Notes under the pieces: model-generated
What the model was told of the DNA's origin: nothing
Database searches by the model: none
Seen by the model: only the letters and a program-made list of their open reading frames with translations
DNA from: CAVXDY01 sp963721335
GTDB lineage: Bacteria; Actinomycetota; Thermoleophilia; Miltoncostaeales; Miltoncostaeaceae
Assembly (NCBI GenBank): GCA_963721335.1
Contig: CAVRIV010000008.1
Coordinates: forward strand, 868,001-932,000
Length of the DNA: 64,000 nt
Direction: 5' to 3'
Part shown: one piece after another, positions 8,585 through 17,661 of the stretch
How positions within the stretch are numbered: the stretch's first letter is position 1
Layout: every line of letters begins with the position of its first letter
Made by a program: the position numbers and the translations under genes

Positions 8585-10096
8585 ATGGCTGACACCCTCA
8601 CGATGAGCGCGGAGCGGCAATCACCGACGCCCCCGAGCGACCGCTCGCGCTGGATCGCCCTCTACGTCCTGTGCGTCGGGATGCTGATGATCGTCCTCGA
8701 CGTCACCGTCGTGAACGTGGCGCTCCCGTCGATCCAGGACGATCTCGGCTTCTCGTCGTCGAGCCTCGCGTGGGTCGTCAACGCCTACCTGATCGCCTTC
8801 GGCGGCCTGCTGCTGCTGGCCGGGCGGCTGGGCGACCTCATCGGGCGGCGGACGGTCTTCCTCGCCGGCCTCGGCGTCTTCACCGTGGCCTCGTTCCTCT
8901 GCGGCATCTCGCAGAGCCAGGAGGTGCTCGTGGGGGCCCGGTTCCTCCAGGGCATCGGCGGGGCGATGACGTCGGCGGTCATCCTGGGCATGATCGTCAC
9001 GATGTTCCCCGAGCCGCGGGAGCAGGCGAAGGCGATCGGCGTGTTCGCCTTCGTCGCGTCCGCCGGCGGCTCGGTGGGCCTGCTGGTCGGTGGGGTCCTG
9101 ACCCAGTCGATCAGCTGGCACTGGATCTTCTTCGTGAACATCCCGATCGGCATCGCGACGGCCCTGCTCGCGGTGCGCCTGCTCGACCGGGACCGGGGCA
9201 TCGGGTTCGGACAGGGCGCGGACCTCCCGGGCGCCGTCCTGATCACCGCGTCACTGATGCTGGTCGTCTACACGATCGTCAAGCCGGCGGCCGAGGACGG
9301 CTGGACGGCGGGCGCCACGCTGGCGCTGGGCGGCCTCTCGCTCGCGCTCCTGGCGGCCTTCGTCGCTCGCGAGGCGACCGCGCGCACCCCGCTGATCCCG
9401 CTGCGGATCTTCCGGTCTCGCAACGTGACCGGGGCGAACCTGGTCCAGATGCTCTCGATCGCGGGGATGTTCGGGGTGTTCTTCCTGGGCGCGCTGTACC
9501 TGCAGCGGATCCTCGGCTACGACGCCCTCGAGACCGGTCTCGCGTTCCTGCCCGTCACGATCGCGATGGGGACCCTGTCGATCCGCTATTCCGAGCGGCT
9601 CATCATGCGCTTCGGCGCGCGCAGGCTGCTGGTGCCCGGCCTCGTGCTGATCGCGGCGGCACTCGTCGTGTTCACGCAGGCGCCGGTCGACGGCGAGTAC
9701 GCGATCCACGTCCTTCCCGTGATGATCCTGCTCGGGATCGGCGCCGGGGTCTGCTTCCCCGCCCTCATGACGCTCGCCATGTCGGGAGCGACGCCGGCCG
9801 ACGCGGGGTTGGCGTCCGGCCTGGTCAACACCACGGCGCAGGTCGGCGGAGCGCTGGGCCTGGCCGTGCTGGCGACTCTGAGCGCGTCACGAAGCGACGC
9901 CCTGATCGCGGACGGGGACTCCGTCGAGGCGGCGTTGACCGGCGGCTACCACCTCGCGTTCTGGATCGCGGCCGGGCTGGTGGTGGCCGCCATCGTCGTC
10001 GCCCTGACGGTGATCCAGCCCGAGGCCAGGGCCGCCGGCGCGGCCGCGGCCGAGGATGAGCGGGCGGACGCCGAGCCCGACCCCGAGGCGGCGTAG
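8585..10096 (+). CDS. MFS drug exporter, DHA2 (EmrB/QacA) family
   Basis: 503 residues with about 14 predicted transmembrane segments. Features include the motif A region GRLGDLIGRRTVFLAG and the DHA2-typical LDVTVVNVALPSIQDDLG at the N-terminus. The family exports hydrophobic drugs by proton antiport. It begins 75 bp after the ECF sigma gene on the same strand, an arrangement compatible with an inducible resistance unit. The last 30 residues are a charged, alanine-rich tail. Confidence 0.9.
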   Translation: MADTLTMSAERQSPTPPSDRSRWIALYVLCVGMLMIVLDVTVVNVALPSIQDDLGFSSSSLAWVVNAYLIAFGGLLLLAGRLGDLIGRRTVFLAGLGVFTVASFLCGISQSQEVLVGARFLQGIGGAMTSAVILGMIVTMFPEPREQAKAIGVFAFVASAGGSVGLLVGGVLTQSISWHWIFFVNIPIGIATALLAVRLLDRDRGIGFGQGADLPGAVLITASLMLVVYTIVKPAAEDGWTAGATLALGGLSLALLAAFVAREATARTPLIPLRIFRSRNVTGANLVQMLSIAGMFGVFFLGALYLQRILGYDALETGLAFLPVTIAMGTLSIRYSERLIMRFGARRLLVPGLVLIAAALVVFTQAPVDGEYAIHVLPVMILLGIGAGVCFPALMTLAMSGATPADAGLASGLVNTTAQVGGALGLAVLATLSASRSDALIADGDSVEAALTGGYHLAFWIAAGLVVAAIVVALTVIQPEARAAGAAAAEDERADAEPDPEAA

Positions 10097-10180
10097 GGGC
10101 CGCCGCGGCCGGGTACCTCTTCAGCCTGAACGGGTGCGTGTCCCAGGAAGGCGGCGCGGCCGCGGCGGACAGGAGGCGGG

Positions 10181-10711
10181 ATGAGGCTGGGCATGGCGGT
10201 GCTTCGCGTGGTGGTGGGCGTCCTGTTCATGGGCCACGGGCTGCAGAAGCTCGCGGGATGGTTCGGCGGCGGCGGGCTCGGGGGGACCGGCCGGTTCTTC
10301 GACAAGATCGGGCTGCGGCCCGGCAAGGCGGAGGCCGCCGCCGCGGGCGTTTGCGAGACCGCGGGCGGCGCGCTGCTGGCGCTCGGGCTGCTGACCCCCG
10401 TCGGCGCGGCCATGGTCACCGGCGTGATGGCCGGCGCGATCGCAAAGGTCCACGCGCCGAACGGGCCCTGGGTGGCCGACAACGGGTACGAGTACAACCT
10501 CGTGCTCATCGCGGCGGCGTTCGCCATCGCCGCCGCCGGGCCCGGGGAGTGGTCGTTCGACGAGCGGCTCGGAATCGCCCGCTCCGGAGCCGCCGTCGGC
10601 CTGGCCGAGCTCGGCGCGGGCCTGGCGGGAGCGGCCGCCACCGTGGCCATCGGGAGCCGGGTCGGAGAGGCGGCCGAACCCGACGCGGCGGGCGAAGGCA
10701 GCCCCGCGTAG
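10181..10711 (+). CDS. DoxX-family membrane protein
   Basis: 176 residues, four hydrophobic helices. The N-terminus MRLGMAVLRVVVGVLFMGHG followed by LQKLAGWFGG and the GVCETAGGALLALGLLTP stretch are diagnostic for DoxX/DUF4267-type proteins. Some family members act in thiol/oxidative-stress complexes; most are uncharacterised. It ends five bases before the convergent thioesterase stop. ATG 10181 follows GGAGGCGGG. Confidence 0.85.
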   Translation: MRLGMAVLRVVVGVLFMGHGLQKLAGWFGGGGLGGTGRFFDKIGLRPGKAEAAAAGVCETAGGALLALGLLTPVGAAMVTGVMAGAIAKVHAPNGPWVADNGYEYNLVLIAAAFAIAAAGPGEWSFDERLGIARSGAAVGLAELGAGLAGAAATVAIGSRVGEAAEPDAAGEGSPA

Positions 10712-10716
10712 CCGCG

Positions 10717-11109
10717 CTACCCCGGCGCCCGGACCGGGGTGGGGACTCCCGCATCGTCCACGGCCACCATCGTGAAGGTGCCGACGGTGCAGAGCTCGCG
10801 CGTGCGCGTGACCGGATCCTCGCGGTGCACCTCCACCCGCACGACCATGCTGGTGCGCCCCTGCGACTCGACCTGCGCGAACAGCTCCACCAGCTCGCCC
10901 TGATGGATCGGCACCCGGAAGGCGAGCTTGTTAACGGCGGCCGTCACCACCGCCGGGGAGCCCGCGTGCCGGAAGGCCGCGATCCCCGCCGCCTTGTCCA
11001 TCCAGCCCATCAGGATCCCGCCGTAGAGCGTCCCGAGATGATTCGTGTCCGGGGGCAGCACGAACTCGCAGATGCGGGTCTCGGCCGCCGCCGCCCCGGG
11101 CTCGCTCAC
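10717..11109 (-). CDS. Acyl-CoA thioesterase (hot-dog fold)
   Basis: 130 residues. The motif NHLGTLYGGILMGWMDKAAG followed by AFRHAG is the BACH/YciA acyl-CoA hydrolase signature: the N-H-x-G-x-x-(F/Y)-G-G start and a conserved Asp. The GTG start at 11109 overlaps the recQ stop (GTGA), so the gene is translationally coupled to recQ. A generic role in releasing CoA from acyl-CoA is supported; the chain length is not predictable. Confidence 0.87.
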   Translation of the reverse strand: MSEPGAAAAETRICEFVLPPDTNHLGTLYGGILMGWMDKAAGIAAFRHAGSPAVVTAAVNKLAFRVPIHQGELVELFAQVESQGRTSMVVRVEVHREDPVTRTRELCTVGTFTMVAVDDAGVPTPVRAPG

Positions 11110-13200
11110 GCCTCGCCGTCCCCTGCCGCGGCGACGATCTCCAGGAGGCGCGGAGCGTGCGTCTCCATGAGCCACGGGCCCACCCCGCGCACGGCCGCCA
11201 GCTCGCGATCGGACCGGGGGCGCGATCGCGCGACGCCCGCCAGCGTGCGGTTGGAGGCGACGCGGAATGCCGGCCAGCCGAGCTCGCCCGCCACCTCGGA
11301 GCGCCAGGCGCGCAGCGCGTCGTAGATCCGCCGCTCGTCCACCGAGAGCCCCTCGGTGGCCGGCGGCGCGGCCGCTCCCGCAGGCGCCGCCGCGGGACCG
11401 GCGACGAGGTCGATCGCCGGGCTGCAATGGTCGCAGCAGCGCTCCTCGGGCAGCGGGTCGGACGGATCGCCGAAGTGGTCCAGGAACGCCTGGCGCCGGC
11501 ACGCGTCGGCGCGCACGTAGGCGACGGCCCGGTCCAGGCCGTCGTACCGGCGACGCAGCTCGGTCCGCACCTGGGCGTCCAGGTCCCGGCGCTGCTCGGA
11601 CGACAGGCGCGGACCGGCGAGACGCCCGTCGCGGCCGCCCCCCGGGGCTCCGCGCTGCTCGAGGGCCCCGGCCCGCTCGGCGATGGCGAGCTGCACCCCG
11701 GTCTCGTCGTCAACCTCGGTCCGGTCGAGGTGGAACCACCCGTCGCCGTCCGCCCGGGCCGCCAGCCTGCCCACCAGGCGCTCGACGTCCGCCGGCTCGA
11801 TCCGGGCGCGGGCGATGCGACGCCGGATGGCCGCCTCGTCGGCCGGGCCGGCGACGATGACGTGGCGGGCGGGGTCGCCGTCGCGGCCCGCGCGACCGGC
11901 CTCCTGGTAGAGCTGCTCGAGCGAGTCGGGCAGGGCGGTGTGCACCACGAGCCGAACGTCGGGGACGTTGACGCCCATCCCGAAGGCGTTGGTGGCCGCC
12001 ACGACCTGGGCCGAGCCCGACGTGAACGCCTCCTGGGCCTCGGTGCGGTCGGTTCGGCCGGCGTGATAGGCCACCGCGGCGTACCCGGAGGACCGCAGCA
12101 GCTCCGCCGTCTCGTCGGACGCCCGGCGGGTGCCGCAGTAGACGATCGCCTTGCCTCCCGCCGCCGCCTCCAGCGCCGCGAGCATCGCGCCACGCTTGCG
12201 GGCGACCGAGCCCTTGCCCTCCACCCAGAGGACGTCGAAGGTGATGTTCGGACGGTCGAAGCCGCCCACCACCGTGACGGGGCGGCGCAGCCCGAGCCGC
12301 CTCGCGATGTCGGCCTGCACGCGCGGCGTGGCCGTGGCGGTGAGCGCCATGGTCGGCGGCGAGCCGATCTCGTCGCGGAACTGGCCGACGCGCCGGTAGT
12401 CGGGACGGAACTCGTGGCCCCATTCGGAGACGCAGTGGGCCTCGTCGACCACCAGCAGGGCGATCGGAGACGCCGCGAGCGCGGCCCGGAAGCTCGCCGA
12501 GTGGAAGCGCTCGGGCGCCACGTAGAGCAGGGAGATCGCCCCGGCGCGAGCCGCCTCGAGCGCCGCCCGCTGCCGCTCCTCGGCCATGTCGGAGTTGAGC
12601 GTGGCCGCCGCGACGCCCGCGCGCTCGAGCCCGGCCAGTTGGTCGGCCATCAGGGCGATCAGCGGGGACACGACCACGGTGAGCCCGGAGAGGACGGTCG
12701 CGGGCGCCTGATAGCAGAGGGACTTGCCGGAGCCGGTCGCCATCACCGACCAGGGCGTCGCGGCCGGCGAGGCCGGCGGCGATCGCCCGGTCCTGGCCGG
12801 GGCGCAGGCGCCGCACGCCCAGGCGCGCGAGGGCGGCGTCGAGGGGCTCACCCGACGGGGGCGCCCCCGGCTCGCCCCGGTCGGGACGGCGGCCGACGAG
12901 GCCGGTGACCAGCTCGCCCAGCAGCCCGCGCTCCTCGGGATCGAGGTCCGGCCAGCCGGCGCGCAGCGCGGCGAGGGCCCCCTCGACGGCCGCGGTGGCC
13001 TCGGCCGACTCCGCCCCCGCGTGGACCGCCGCCTCGACCCACCGGGCGAGCTCGGACAGCGGGCCCAGCGGGAGCCCGGCCCCCGCGATCACGACGTACG
13101 GGGTCTCGGTCTCGGCCGGCGCGGTGCCCACGCCTTCTAGCCTGGCAGCCGCGGCGGACGCAACGGGCCCTCGCCGGCGCCTGCGCCCCTGCCACGCCAT
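11106..13200 (-). CDS. recQ: RecQ-family ATP-dependent DNA helicase (one frameshift)
   Basis: Helicase core with motif 0 RLRPGQDRAI, Walker A TGSGKS, the VVDEAHC motif, TATATPRVQADI, QEAGRAGRDGDPA, a zinc-binding CRRQAFLDHFGD...CCDHC region, and an HRDC domain at the C-terminus (SVDERRIYDALRAWR). An extra N-terminal domain of about 105 alanine-rich residues precedes the helicase. The frame changes at about 12747: the sequence GGTCGGTGATGG has one G too many directly before the Walker A motif, separating the N-terminal frame (13200 to about 12747) from the core. The downstream thioesterase overlaps by 4 nt. Confidence 0.88.
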
Positions 13201-13233
13201 GCGAGCCTCCCTCGGAAATCCGAGGGACCGACG

Positions 13234-13996
13234 CTACTCGGCGGGAGGCTTGGTGGCCCGGACGATGGCGCCGTGCATGCCGTCCTCCACCCGGTGCGTG
13301 AACGAGACCGCGACGTCCGCGAAGCCGGTCTCGGCGAGCAGGCGCTCGTACTCGCCGCGGGCCAGCGCCCCGGCGATGCAGCCCGACCAGCTTCCCCGCT
13401 CGGCGCGCTCGGCCGGGCTCAGCCCATCGTCGGCGACGACGTCGCTGATGCCGACGCGCCCGCCGGGCACGAGAACCCGGAACACCTCGCGCAGCACCGC
13501 GGCCTTGTCGGGCGAGAGGTTGACGACGCAGTTCGAGATCACCACGTCGATCGACTCCGCCGGAAGCGGGATCTCCTCGATGTGCCCCTTCAGGAACTCG
13601 ACGTTGGCGGCTCCCGCCTCCCGCGCGTTTCGGCGGGCGAGCGCCAGCATCTCCTCGGTCATGTCGAGCCCGTACGCCTTTCCGGTCGGGCCGACGCGCC
13701 GCGCGGACAGGAGCACGTCGATGCCGCCCCCCGATCCGAGGTCCAGGACGACCTCGCCCTCGGCCAGCTCGGCCACGGCGGTCGGGTTCCCGCAACCGAG
13801 GCTGGCGAGCAGGGCCGCCTCGGGCAGCTCGCTGCGCTCGCTCTCGTCGTAGAGCGCCGAGCCGAATGCGATCTCAACCGGCTCGCCGCAGCACGGCGCC
13901 CTCGCCGCAGCCACCGGCCCGCCCCGACGCGGCCGCGCGCGCCGCAGCGGCGTACCGCTCGCGCACCTGCTCGCGGATGTCCGGAACGACGCTCAG
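13234..13996 (-). CDS. arsM: Arsenite S-adenosylmethyltransferase (probable N-terminal frameshift)
   Basis: SAM-binding motif VVLDLGSGGGIDVLLSA, then DMTEEMLALARRNA and the ArsM-typical ISNCVVNLSPDKAAVLREV. The three family cysteine positions are present (SLGCGNP, SNCVVNL, SGCIAGAL). The uninterrupted frame starts at GTG 13914 without a ribosome site. A better N-terminus (DIREQVRERYAAAARAAASG) lies just upstream in another frame, starting at CTG 13996 or GTG 13966, so a one-base error near 13890-13910 is likely. It methylates trivalent arsenic in the cytosol. It is the last gene of an arsR-led minus-strand operon. Confidence 0.85.
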
Positions 13997-14142
13997 GGCA
14001 TGCCGCGCCGCTGGAGCATCGTCACGAGGTCACGCTCGCGGCGAGATGCGGCCTGGCACGCGGCATCGCAGACCGAGCCGGTGCGCTCGTCGAACGCGAC
14101 GCGCCCGAGGCGCCGTCGCGCGGACATCAGGGATCGCAGCAT
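13993..14142 (-). CDS. Small cysteine-containing protein (49 aa) between arsR and arsM
   Basis: ATG 14142 lies inside the end of arsR (16-bp overlap), and the stop overlaps the proposed CTG start of arsM. The product begins MLRSLMSARRRLGRVAFDER and contains VCDAACQAASRRERD, with a C-x3-C pair, and is basic. The tight overlaps on both sides and matching codon use suggest it is expressed. I do not recognise a family; a small arsenic- or metal-binding accessory role would fit the context but is unproven. Confidence 0.55.
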   Translation of the reverse strand: MLRSLMSARRRLGRVAFDERTGSVCDAACQAASRRERDLVTMLQRRGMP

Positions 14143-14520
14143 GAGGTCTCCTCCTTCGAGGGCGAGGCCCCCACCCACACGCCGAACTCGGCGAGCGTCT
14201 CGGGCAGGACGTAGTAGTAGGCCCACAGGCCGCGTCGTTCCGAGTCGACCAGCCCCGCCTCGCGCAGCACCTTCAGGTGGTGCGAGACGGTCGAACTGCC
14301 CGACGTCGAAGAGCGGGGTGAGCTCGCAGACGCACACCTTGCCGGCGTGCTTTCGCAGGACGTCGATCAGCTGGAGACGGATCGGGTCGCCGAGGGCCTT
14401 GGCCACCACCGCGAGGCGCTCGGCCTCGGCCCGCTCGACGTCGGGGTACACGACCGGCTCGCAGCACGGCTCCCCGGCCGGGCGCTTCTGCTTCGGTGAG
14501 AGTTCGAGATCGACCGCCAT
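14127..14520 (-). CDS. arsR: ArsR-type arsenic-responsive repressor (one frameshift)
   Basis: Winged-helix repressor of about 130 residues. The sensor motif is KVCVCELTPLF (CxC of the As(III)-binding helix), followed after a +1 error by STVSHHLKVLREAGLV, the recognition helix. Additional cysteine pairs occur at the N-terminus (EPCCEP) and C-terminus (ETSCCDP). The frameshift is at 14299-14301, where GTCGGGCAG should read GTCGGCAG. The start ATG 14520 faces arsC across a 53-bp region containing an inverted repeat, so autoregulation and control of arsC are expected. Confidence 0.88.
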
Positions 14521-14533
14521 CGATCTATTTCTA

Positions 14534-14560
14534 TCGATTGAAACGACCCCTGTCAATCGA
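14534..14560. promoter_or_regulatory. Probable ArsR operator in the arsR-arsC divergent promoter
   Basis: Perfect inverted repeat TCGATTGA (14534-14541) and TCAATCGA (14553-14560) separated by 11 bp, in an AT-richer island between divergent arsR and arsC. An adjacent direct copy of ATCGAT lies at about 14519-14524, at the arsR start codon. Position and symmetry fit an ArsR-family binding site controlling both directions. Confidence 0.65.
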
Positions 14561-14573
14561 ATACCCTCGCGGG

Positions 14574-14999
14574 GTGACCCAGCCCGTCCCCGCGGAGCGC
14601 CCGGAGATCCTCTACGTCTGCGTCCACAACGCGGGCCGCTCCCAGATGGCCGCGCTCCTCACGTCGCACCTGGCCGGGGGCCGGGTCGCCGTGCGATCGG
14701 CCGGCTCCGATCCCGCCGACCGCGTCAACCCGCTGGTCGTGGAGGCGATGACCGAGCTGGGCCTCGACATGTCCGCCGAGTTCCCCAAGCCCCTCACCGA
14801 CGAGGCCGTGCGAGCGGCGGACGCGGTCATCACGATGGGGTGCGGAGACTCCTGCCCGATCTACCCGGGGAAGCGCTACGAGGATTGGGAGCTCTCCGAC
14901 CCGGCCGACGCGACCACGCTCGATGAGGTCCGCGCGATCCGCGAGGAGATCCGCGGCCGCGTCGAGGTTCTGCTCCGCGAGCTCGGGATTCCGGCCTAG
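14574..14999 (+). CDS. arsC: Arsenate reductase, thioredoxin-linked low-molecular-weight phosphatase type
   Basis: 141 residues from GTG 14574. The P-loop CVHNAGRS (C-x5-R) near the N-terminus and the later pair in MGCGDSCPIYPGKRYEDWEL match the three redox cysteines of the thioredoxin-coupled ArsC class. It reduces arsenate to arsenite in the cytosol. No arsenite efflux gene (acr3 or arsB) is in the window; the reduced arsenic may be handled by ArsM, encoded divergently. Confidence 0.9.
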   Translation: MTQPVPAERPEILYVCVHNAGRSQMAALLTSHLAGGRVAVRSAGSDPADRVNPLVVEAMTELGLDMSAEFPKPLTDEAVRAADAVITMGCGDSCPIYPGKRYEDWELSDPADATTLDEVRAIREEIRGRVEVLLRELGIPA

Positions 15000-15048
15000 G
15001 GGCGGTCGTCCCGCGAGGAGGAGGCGCGCCGAGGGCGAAGAGAACGGC

Positions 15049-16515
15049 GTGAGGCTCGTTCCTGGAGAGGCGTTCGGGCGCTACCGCATCGAGGCGGAGA
15101 TCGGCCGCGGCGGTCAGGCCGTCGTCTACCGCGCCACGCAGGTCGATCTCGACCGCCAGGTGGCCCTGAAGGTGTTCGACGACGGCTATCTCCAGCGGTC
15201 GGGCGCCGCCGAGCGATTCCGGCGCGAGGCGATCGCCGCGGGCCGGATGGAGCACCCCCGGATCGTGCCGGTCTACGACGCCGGCGAGATCGAGGGGCGG
15301 GCCTACATCTCCATGCGGCTGGTCCCCGGTGACACGCTGGCCGAGCGGGTGGCCCGCACCGGGCCGCTGACGCGCGCCGAGGCGCTCGAGGTGCTGTCCG
15401 ACATCGCCGACGCGCTCGACTTCGCCCACGCCAACGGCACGATCCACCGCGACGTGAAGCCGGCCAACATCCTTCTGGAGCCGGGCGGTGCCTGGCTGAG
15501 CGACTTCGGCCTCGTGCGCCTGGACGACATGCCCGGGCTCACCCGCCGCGGGGACTGGCTGGGGACGCCCGAGTACGTCTCACCCGAGCAGGTGGAGGGC
15601 GACCCCGCCACGCAGAGCTCCGATGTCTATGCCCTCGCGGCGGTGGCGTTCGAGGCGCTGACCGGCCGGCCGCCGTTCCTGCGGCGGGAGCCGAGCGCCA
15701 TCCTCCTCGCGCACGTGCGCGACGAGCGCCCGCAGGCATCCGAGGTCCGTCCCGGCCTGCCCCCGGCCCTCGACGCGGTGCTCGCGCGCGGGCTCGCCGT
15801 CGATCCCGACGCGCGCCCGGCGAGCGCGCGGGAGCTGGTCGAATCCATCGCCGAGGCCCTCGACGGCGAGGCCGAGGCTTCTCCGGCCGTGCCGGTCGTC
15901 GTCGCCGCCACCGCCACGGACGGCGACGACCCCTGGGACGCCGCCCTCGCCCGCTTCAACGAGATCGAGCCGATCCTCACGGCGGCCGACTCCCCCACCC
16001 AGGCCTTCGGCGTCCGCGCCCGGCGGAACCCGCTCCTCGCCAGCCGCGACCTCCTGACCGCCGCCGCGGTGGCGGGAGCGCTCCTGCTGATCGGCGTCGG
16101 CGTCGGGGGGTGGCTCATCGGCACCTCGAGCGCCGACGCGTCGGGCGCCGAGGCGCGCGGCTTCCAGGAGGGCGCCAGCCAGGGCAAGCAATCCGGCTTC
16201 ACCGAGGGGCGCGCCCAGGGCCGCGTGGAGGGCCGGGTCGCCGGCAAGGCCGAGGGCCTGAAGCAGGGCCGCGCCGAGGGCCGCAAGACCGGCAAGACGC
16301 AGGGCCTGGAGCAGGGTCGCGAGGAGGGCCGCGCGGCGGGCGTCGCCGAGGGGCGCTCCGCCGCCCTCGCCGGGCTCAGCCCGGGCGGCTGGTACATCCT
16401 GCGCGTGGGAAGCGACGATGCCGGGCCGGTGGTCTCGAGCCCGACGTCCATCTCGACCGACGCGAGCGAGTGCTACACGGTGAGCGGCGGAACGGTGCTC
16501 AGCGGGCCCTGCTGA
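15049..16515 (+). CDS. Membrane Ser/Thr protein kinase (PknB-like) with extracytoplasmic glycine-repeat domain
   Basis: Kinase domain in residues 10-275: glycine loop IGRGGQAVVYRA, Lys in VALKVF, catalytic loop IHRDVKPANILL, DFG in LSDFGLVRL, and TPEYVSPEQ. A single transmembrane segment follows at about 340-362 (AGALLLIGVGVGGWLIG). The outer part has about 50 residues of tetrapeptide-periodic Gly/Arg/Glu repeats (EGRAQGRVEGRVAGKAEG and so on), then a compact C-terminal piece with two cysteines. GTG 15049 is chosen because it starts the canonical GEAFGRYRIEAEIGRGG region directly. No PASTA domain is present. The stop lies 12 bp from repeat copy 2. Confidence 0.88.
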   Translation: MRLVPGEAFGRYRIEAEIGRGGQAVVYRATQVDLDRQVALKVFDDGYLQRSGAAERFRREAIAAGRMEHPRIVPVYDAGEIEGRAYISMRLVPGDTLAERVARTGPLTRAEALEVLSDIADALDFAHANGTIHRDVKPANILLEPGGAWLSDFGLVRLDDMPGLTRRGDWLGTPEYVSPEQVEGDPATQSSDVYALAAVAFEALTGRPPFLRREPSAILLAHVRDERPQASEVRPGLPPALDAVLARGLAVDPDARPASARELVESIAEALDGEAEASPAVPVVVAATATDGDDPWDAALARFNEIEPILTAADSPTQAFGVRARRNPLLASRDLLTAAAVAGALLLIGVGVGGWLIGTSSADASGAEARGFQEGASQGKQSGFTEGRAQGRVEGRVAGKAEGLKQGRAEGRKTGKTQGLEQGREEGRAAGVAEGRSAALAGLSPGGWYILRVGSDDAGPVVSSPTSISTDASECYTVSGGTVLSGPC

Positions 16516-17314
16516 GCGACTGAAACGCCGGCGTCGGATCGCCTCCTGGGGGGTCTCGCCGCAGCGTCGCCGCCGGCGCCCGTGGATCCATGCTGCTCTC
16601 AACCGACGCCGGCTGGAGCCGCCCGCGCGCCCGCAGGTGGCTCGCGATCGCGGTGGAGACGGCCGTCGCGATCCGGTCGGTGCGCGCGAGGAACGGGTCG
16701 TCGAGCGGCGGGGCACCGGCCTCCAGGATCACGCGGGCCGCCGCGCGGGTGCGGTAGAACCCGTAGAAGCGGGTCATGCGGCGATTGCCGTCGCGGGGCT
16801 CGATCCCGCCGAAGGCGGCACGGGCCCCGAAGCGGGGCGTGTGGATGCGGCCGAAGGAGGACGCCAGGCGCCTGGCCAGGTCGGCCGACCGGCTCTCCAC
16901 CGCGCGCGTCACCACGGTGGCGGTGCGGTGCGGGGCGCTGTCCGGGTAGGGGCTCGACGCCGGGGTGCCGCCCCCCTCGCCGTGGTACCAGTTCTCGCCC
17001 AGGCCCGTGAAGGCGTGACCGATCCCGGCTCGCCCGCCGGCGGCATCGTGGTGGAGGCTGATGAAGACGGCGCCCCGCGCGGCGAGCGGCGTCACGAGCC
17101 CGGGGGTGCGGCGCGCGTCGACGCCGGCGGCCCGCAGCCGCGCGACCACCCGTGTCGCGAGTCGCGTGGTGAAGCCGATCTCCGACCCGAAGGGGCCGCT
17201 GCCGGCTCCGGTCTGGTCGCGGTAGCCGGGCTCCCTGGGAGCCTCGTGGCCCGCCTGCACCCACACGATCGGAGGCGGCGGCGCTGCCTGGGCGGCGACC
17301 ATGCCCGGGCACAC
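16499..17314 (-). CDS. N-acetylmuramoyl-L-alanine amidase (Amidase_3 type)
   Basis: Zinc amidase fold with IVWVQAGHEAPREPGY (first His), GSEIGFTTRLATRVVARLRA (Glu), VFISLHHDAA (second His) and ILEAGAPPLDD near the end. It would cleave the bond between muramic acid and the stem peptide. The N-terminus is short, starting at GTG 17314 or ATG 17302, with no clear signal peptide, so export is uncertain. The last 35 or so residues, after ASHLRARGRLQPA, are translated from repeat element copy 2 and are not part of the domain. Confidence 0.82.
   Translation of the reverse strand: MCPGMVAAQAAPPPPIVWVQAGHEAPREPGYRDQTGAGSGPFGSEIGFTTRLATRVVARLRAAGVDARRTPGLVTPLAARGAVFISLHHDAAGGRAGIGHAFTGLGENWYHGEGGGTPASSPYPDSAPHRTATVVTRAVESRSADLARRLASSFGRIHTPRFGARAAFGGIEPRDGNRRMTRFYGFYRTRAAARVILEAGAPPLDDPFLARTDRIATAVSTAIASHLRARGRLQPASVESSMDPRAPAATLRRDPPGGDPTPAFQSLSRAR
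16527..16613 (-). repeat. Palindromic interspersed element, copy 2
   Basis: Read on the minus strand. The outer stem GCCGGCGTCGG (16613-16603) pairs with CCGACGCCGGC (16537-16527). The inner hairpin arms are GCAGC (16596-16592) and GCTGC (16565-16561), with a longer GC-rich loop carrying a 17-bp insertion relative to copy 1. The core CCCCCCAGGAG is at 16553-16543. It separates the convergent kinase and amidase genes; the amidase reads through it. Compared with copy 1, the outer stem has a paired C-to-T and G-to-A change that keeps the pairing. Confidence 0.85.
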
Positions 17315-17366
17315 TACGGCCCGACGCCCCGAGGGACGCCGGGCCGCGGTGGAACGGGTTCCCCGG

Positions 17367-17570
17367 TTACAGGGGGTTTACTGCCGAGGCCTGGGGACCC
17401 TTGGGGCCCTCCTGGCTCTCGAAGCTGACCCGCTGACCTTCGTCGAGGCTGCGGTATCCCGAGCCCTGAATCTCCGAGAAGTGAACGAAGAGGTCCTTGC
17501 CCCCGTCATCCGGGGTGATGAATCCGTACCCCTTCTCCGCGGAGAACCACTTCACGACGCCTTCGGCCAT
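17367..17570 (-). CDS. cspA: Cold-shock domain protein
   Basis: 67 residues, the usual length. RNP1 KGYGFITPDD and RNP2 DLFVHFSEI are intact, so single-stranded nucleic-acid binding is expected. The ribosome site AGAGGAAGG sits at normal distance from ATG 17570. It is monocistronic: a GC-rich hairpin and a 133-bp gap separate it from trpA upstream. It may be cold- or stress-regulated through its leader; no specific motif is claimed. Confidence 0.95.
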   Translation of the reverse strand: MAEGVVKWFSAEKGYGFITPDDGGKDLFVHFSEIQGSGYRSLDEGQRVSFESQEGPKGPQASAVNPL

Positions 17571-17661
17571 GCGACCTTCCTCTTTCGGCGAGACCTGATG
17601 TGCCCGCCGAACCGGCCGGCGCCTCTTTCATCCCGCGATGTACTGCGCCCCGCAATCGGGC

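Noticed and set aside
16190..16360. Repetitive kinase region as an assembly artefact or DNA minisatellite
   Set aside because: The repeat is clear at protein level but degenerate in DNA, the frame is open throughout and the flanking domains are complete.
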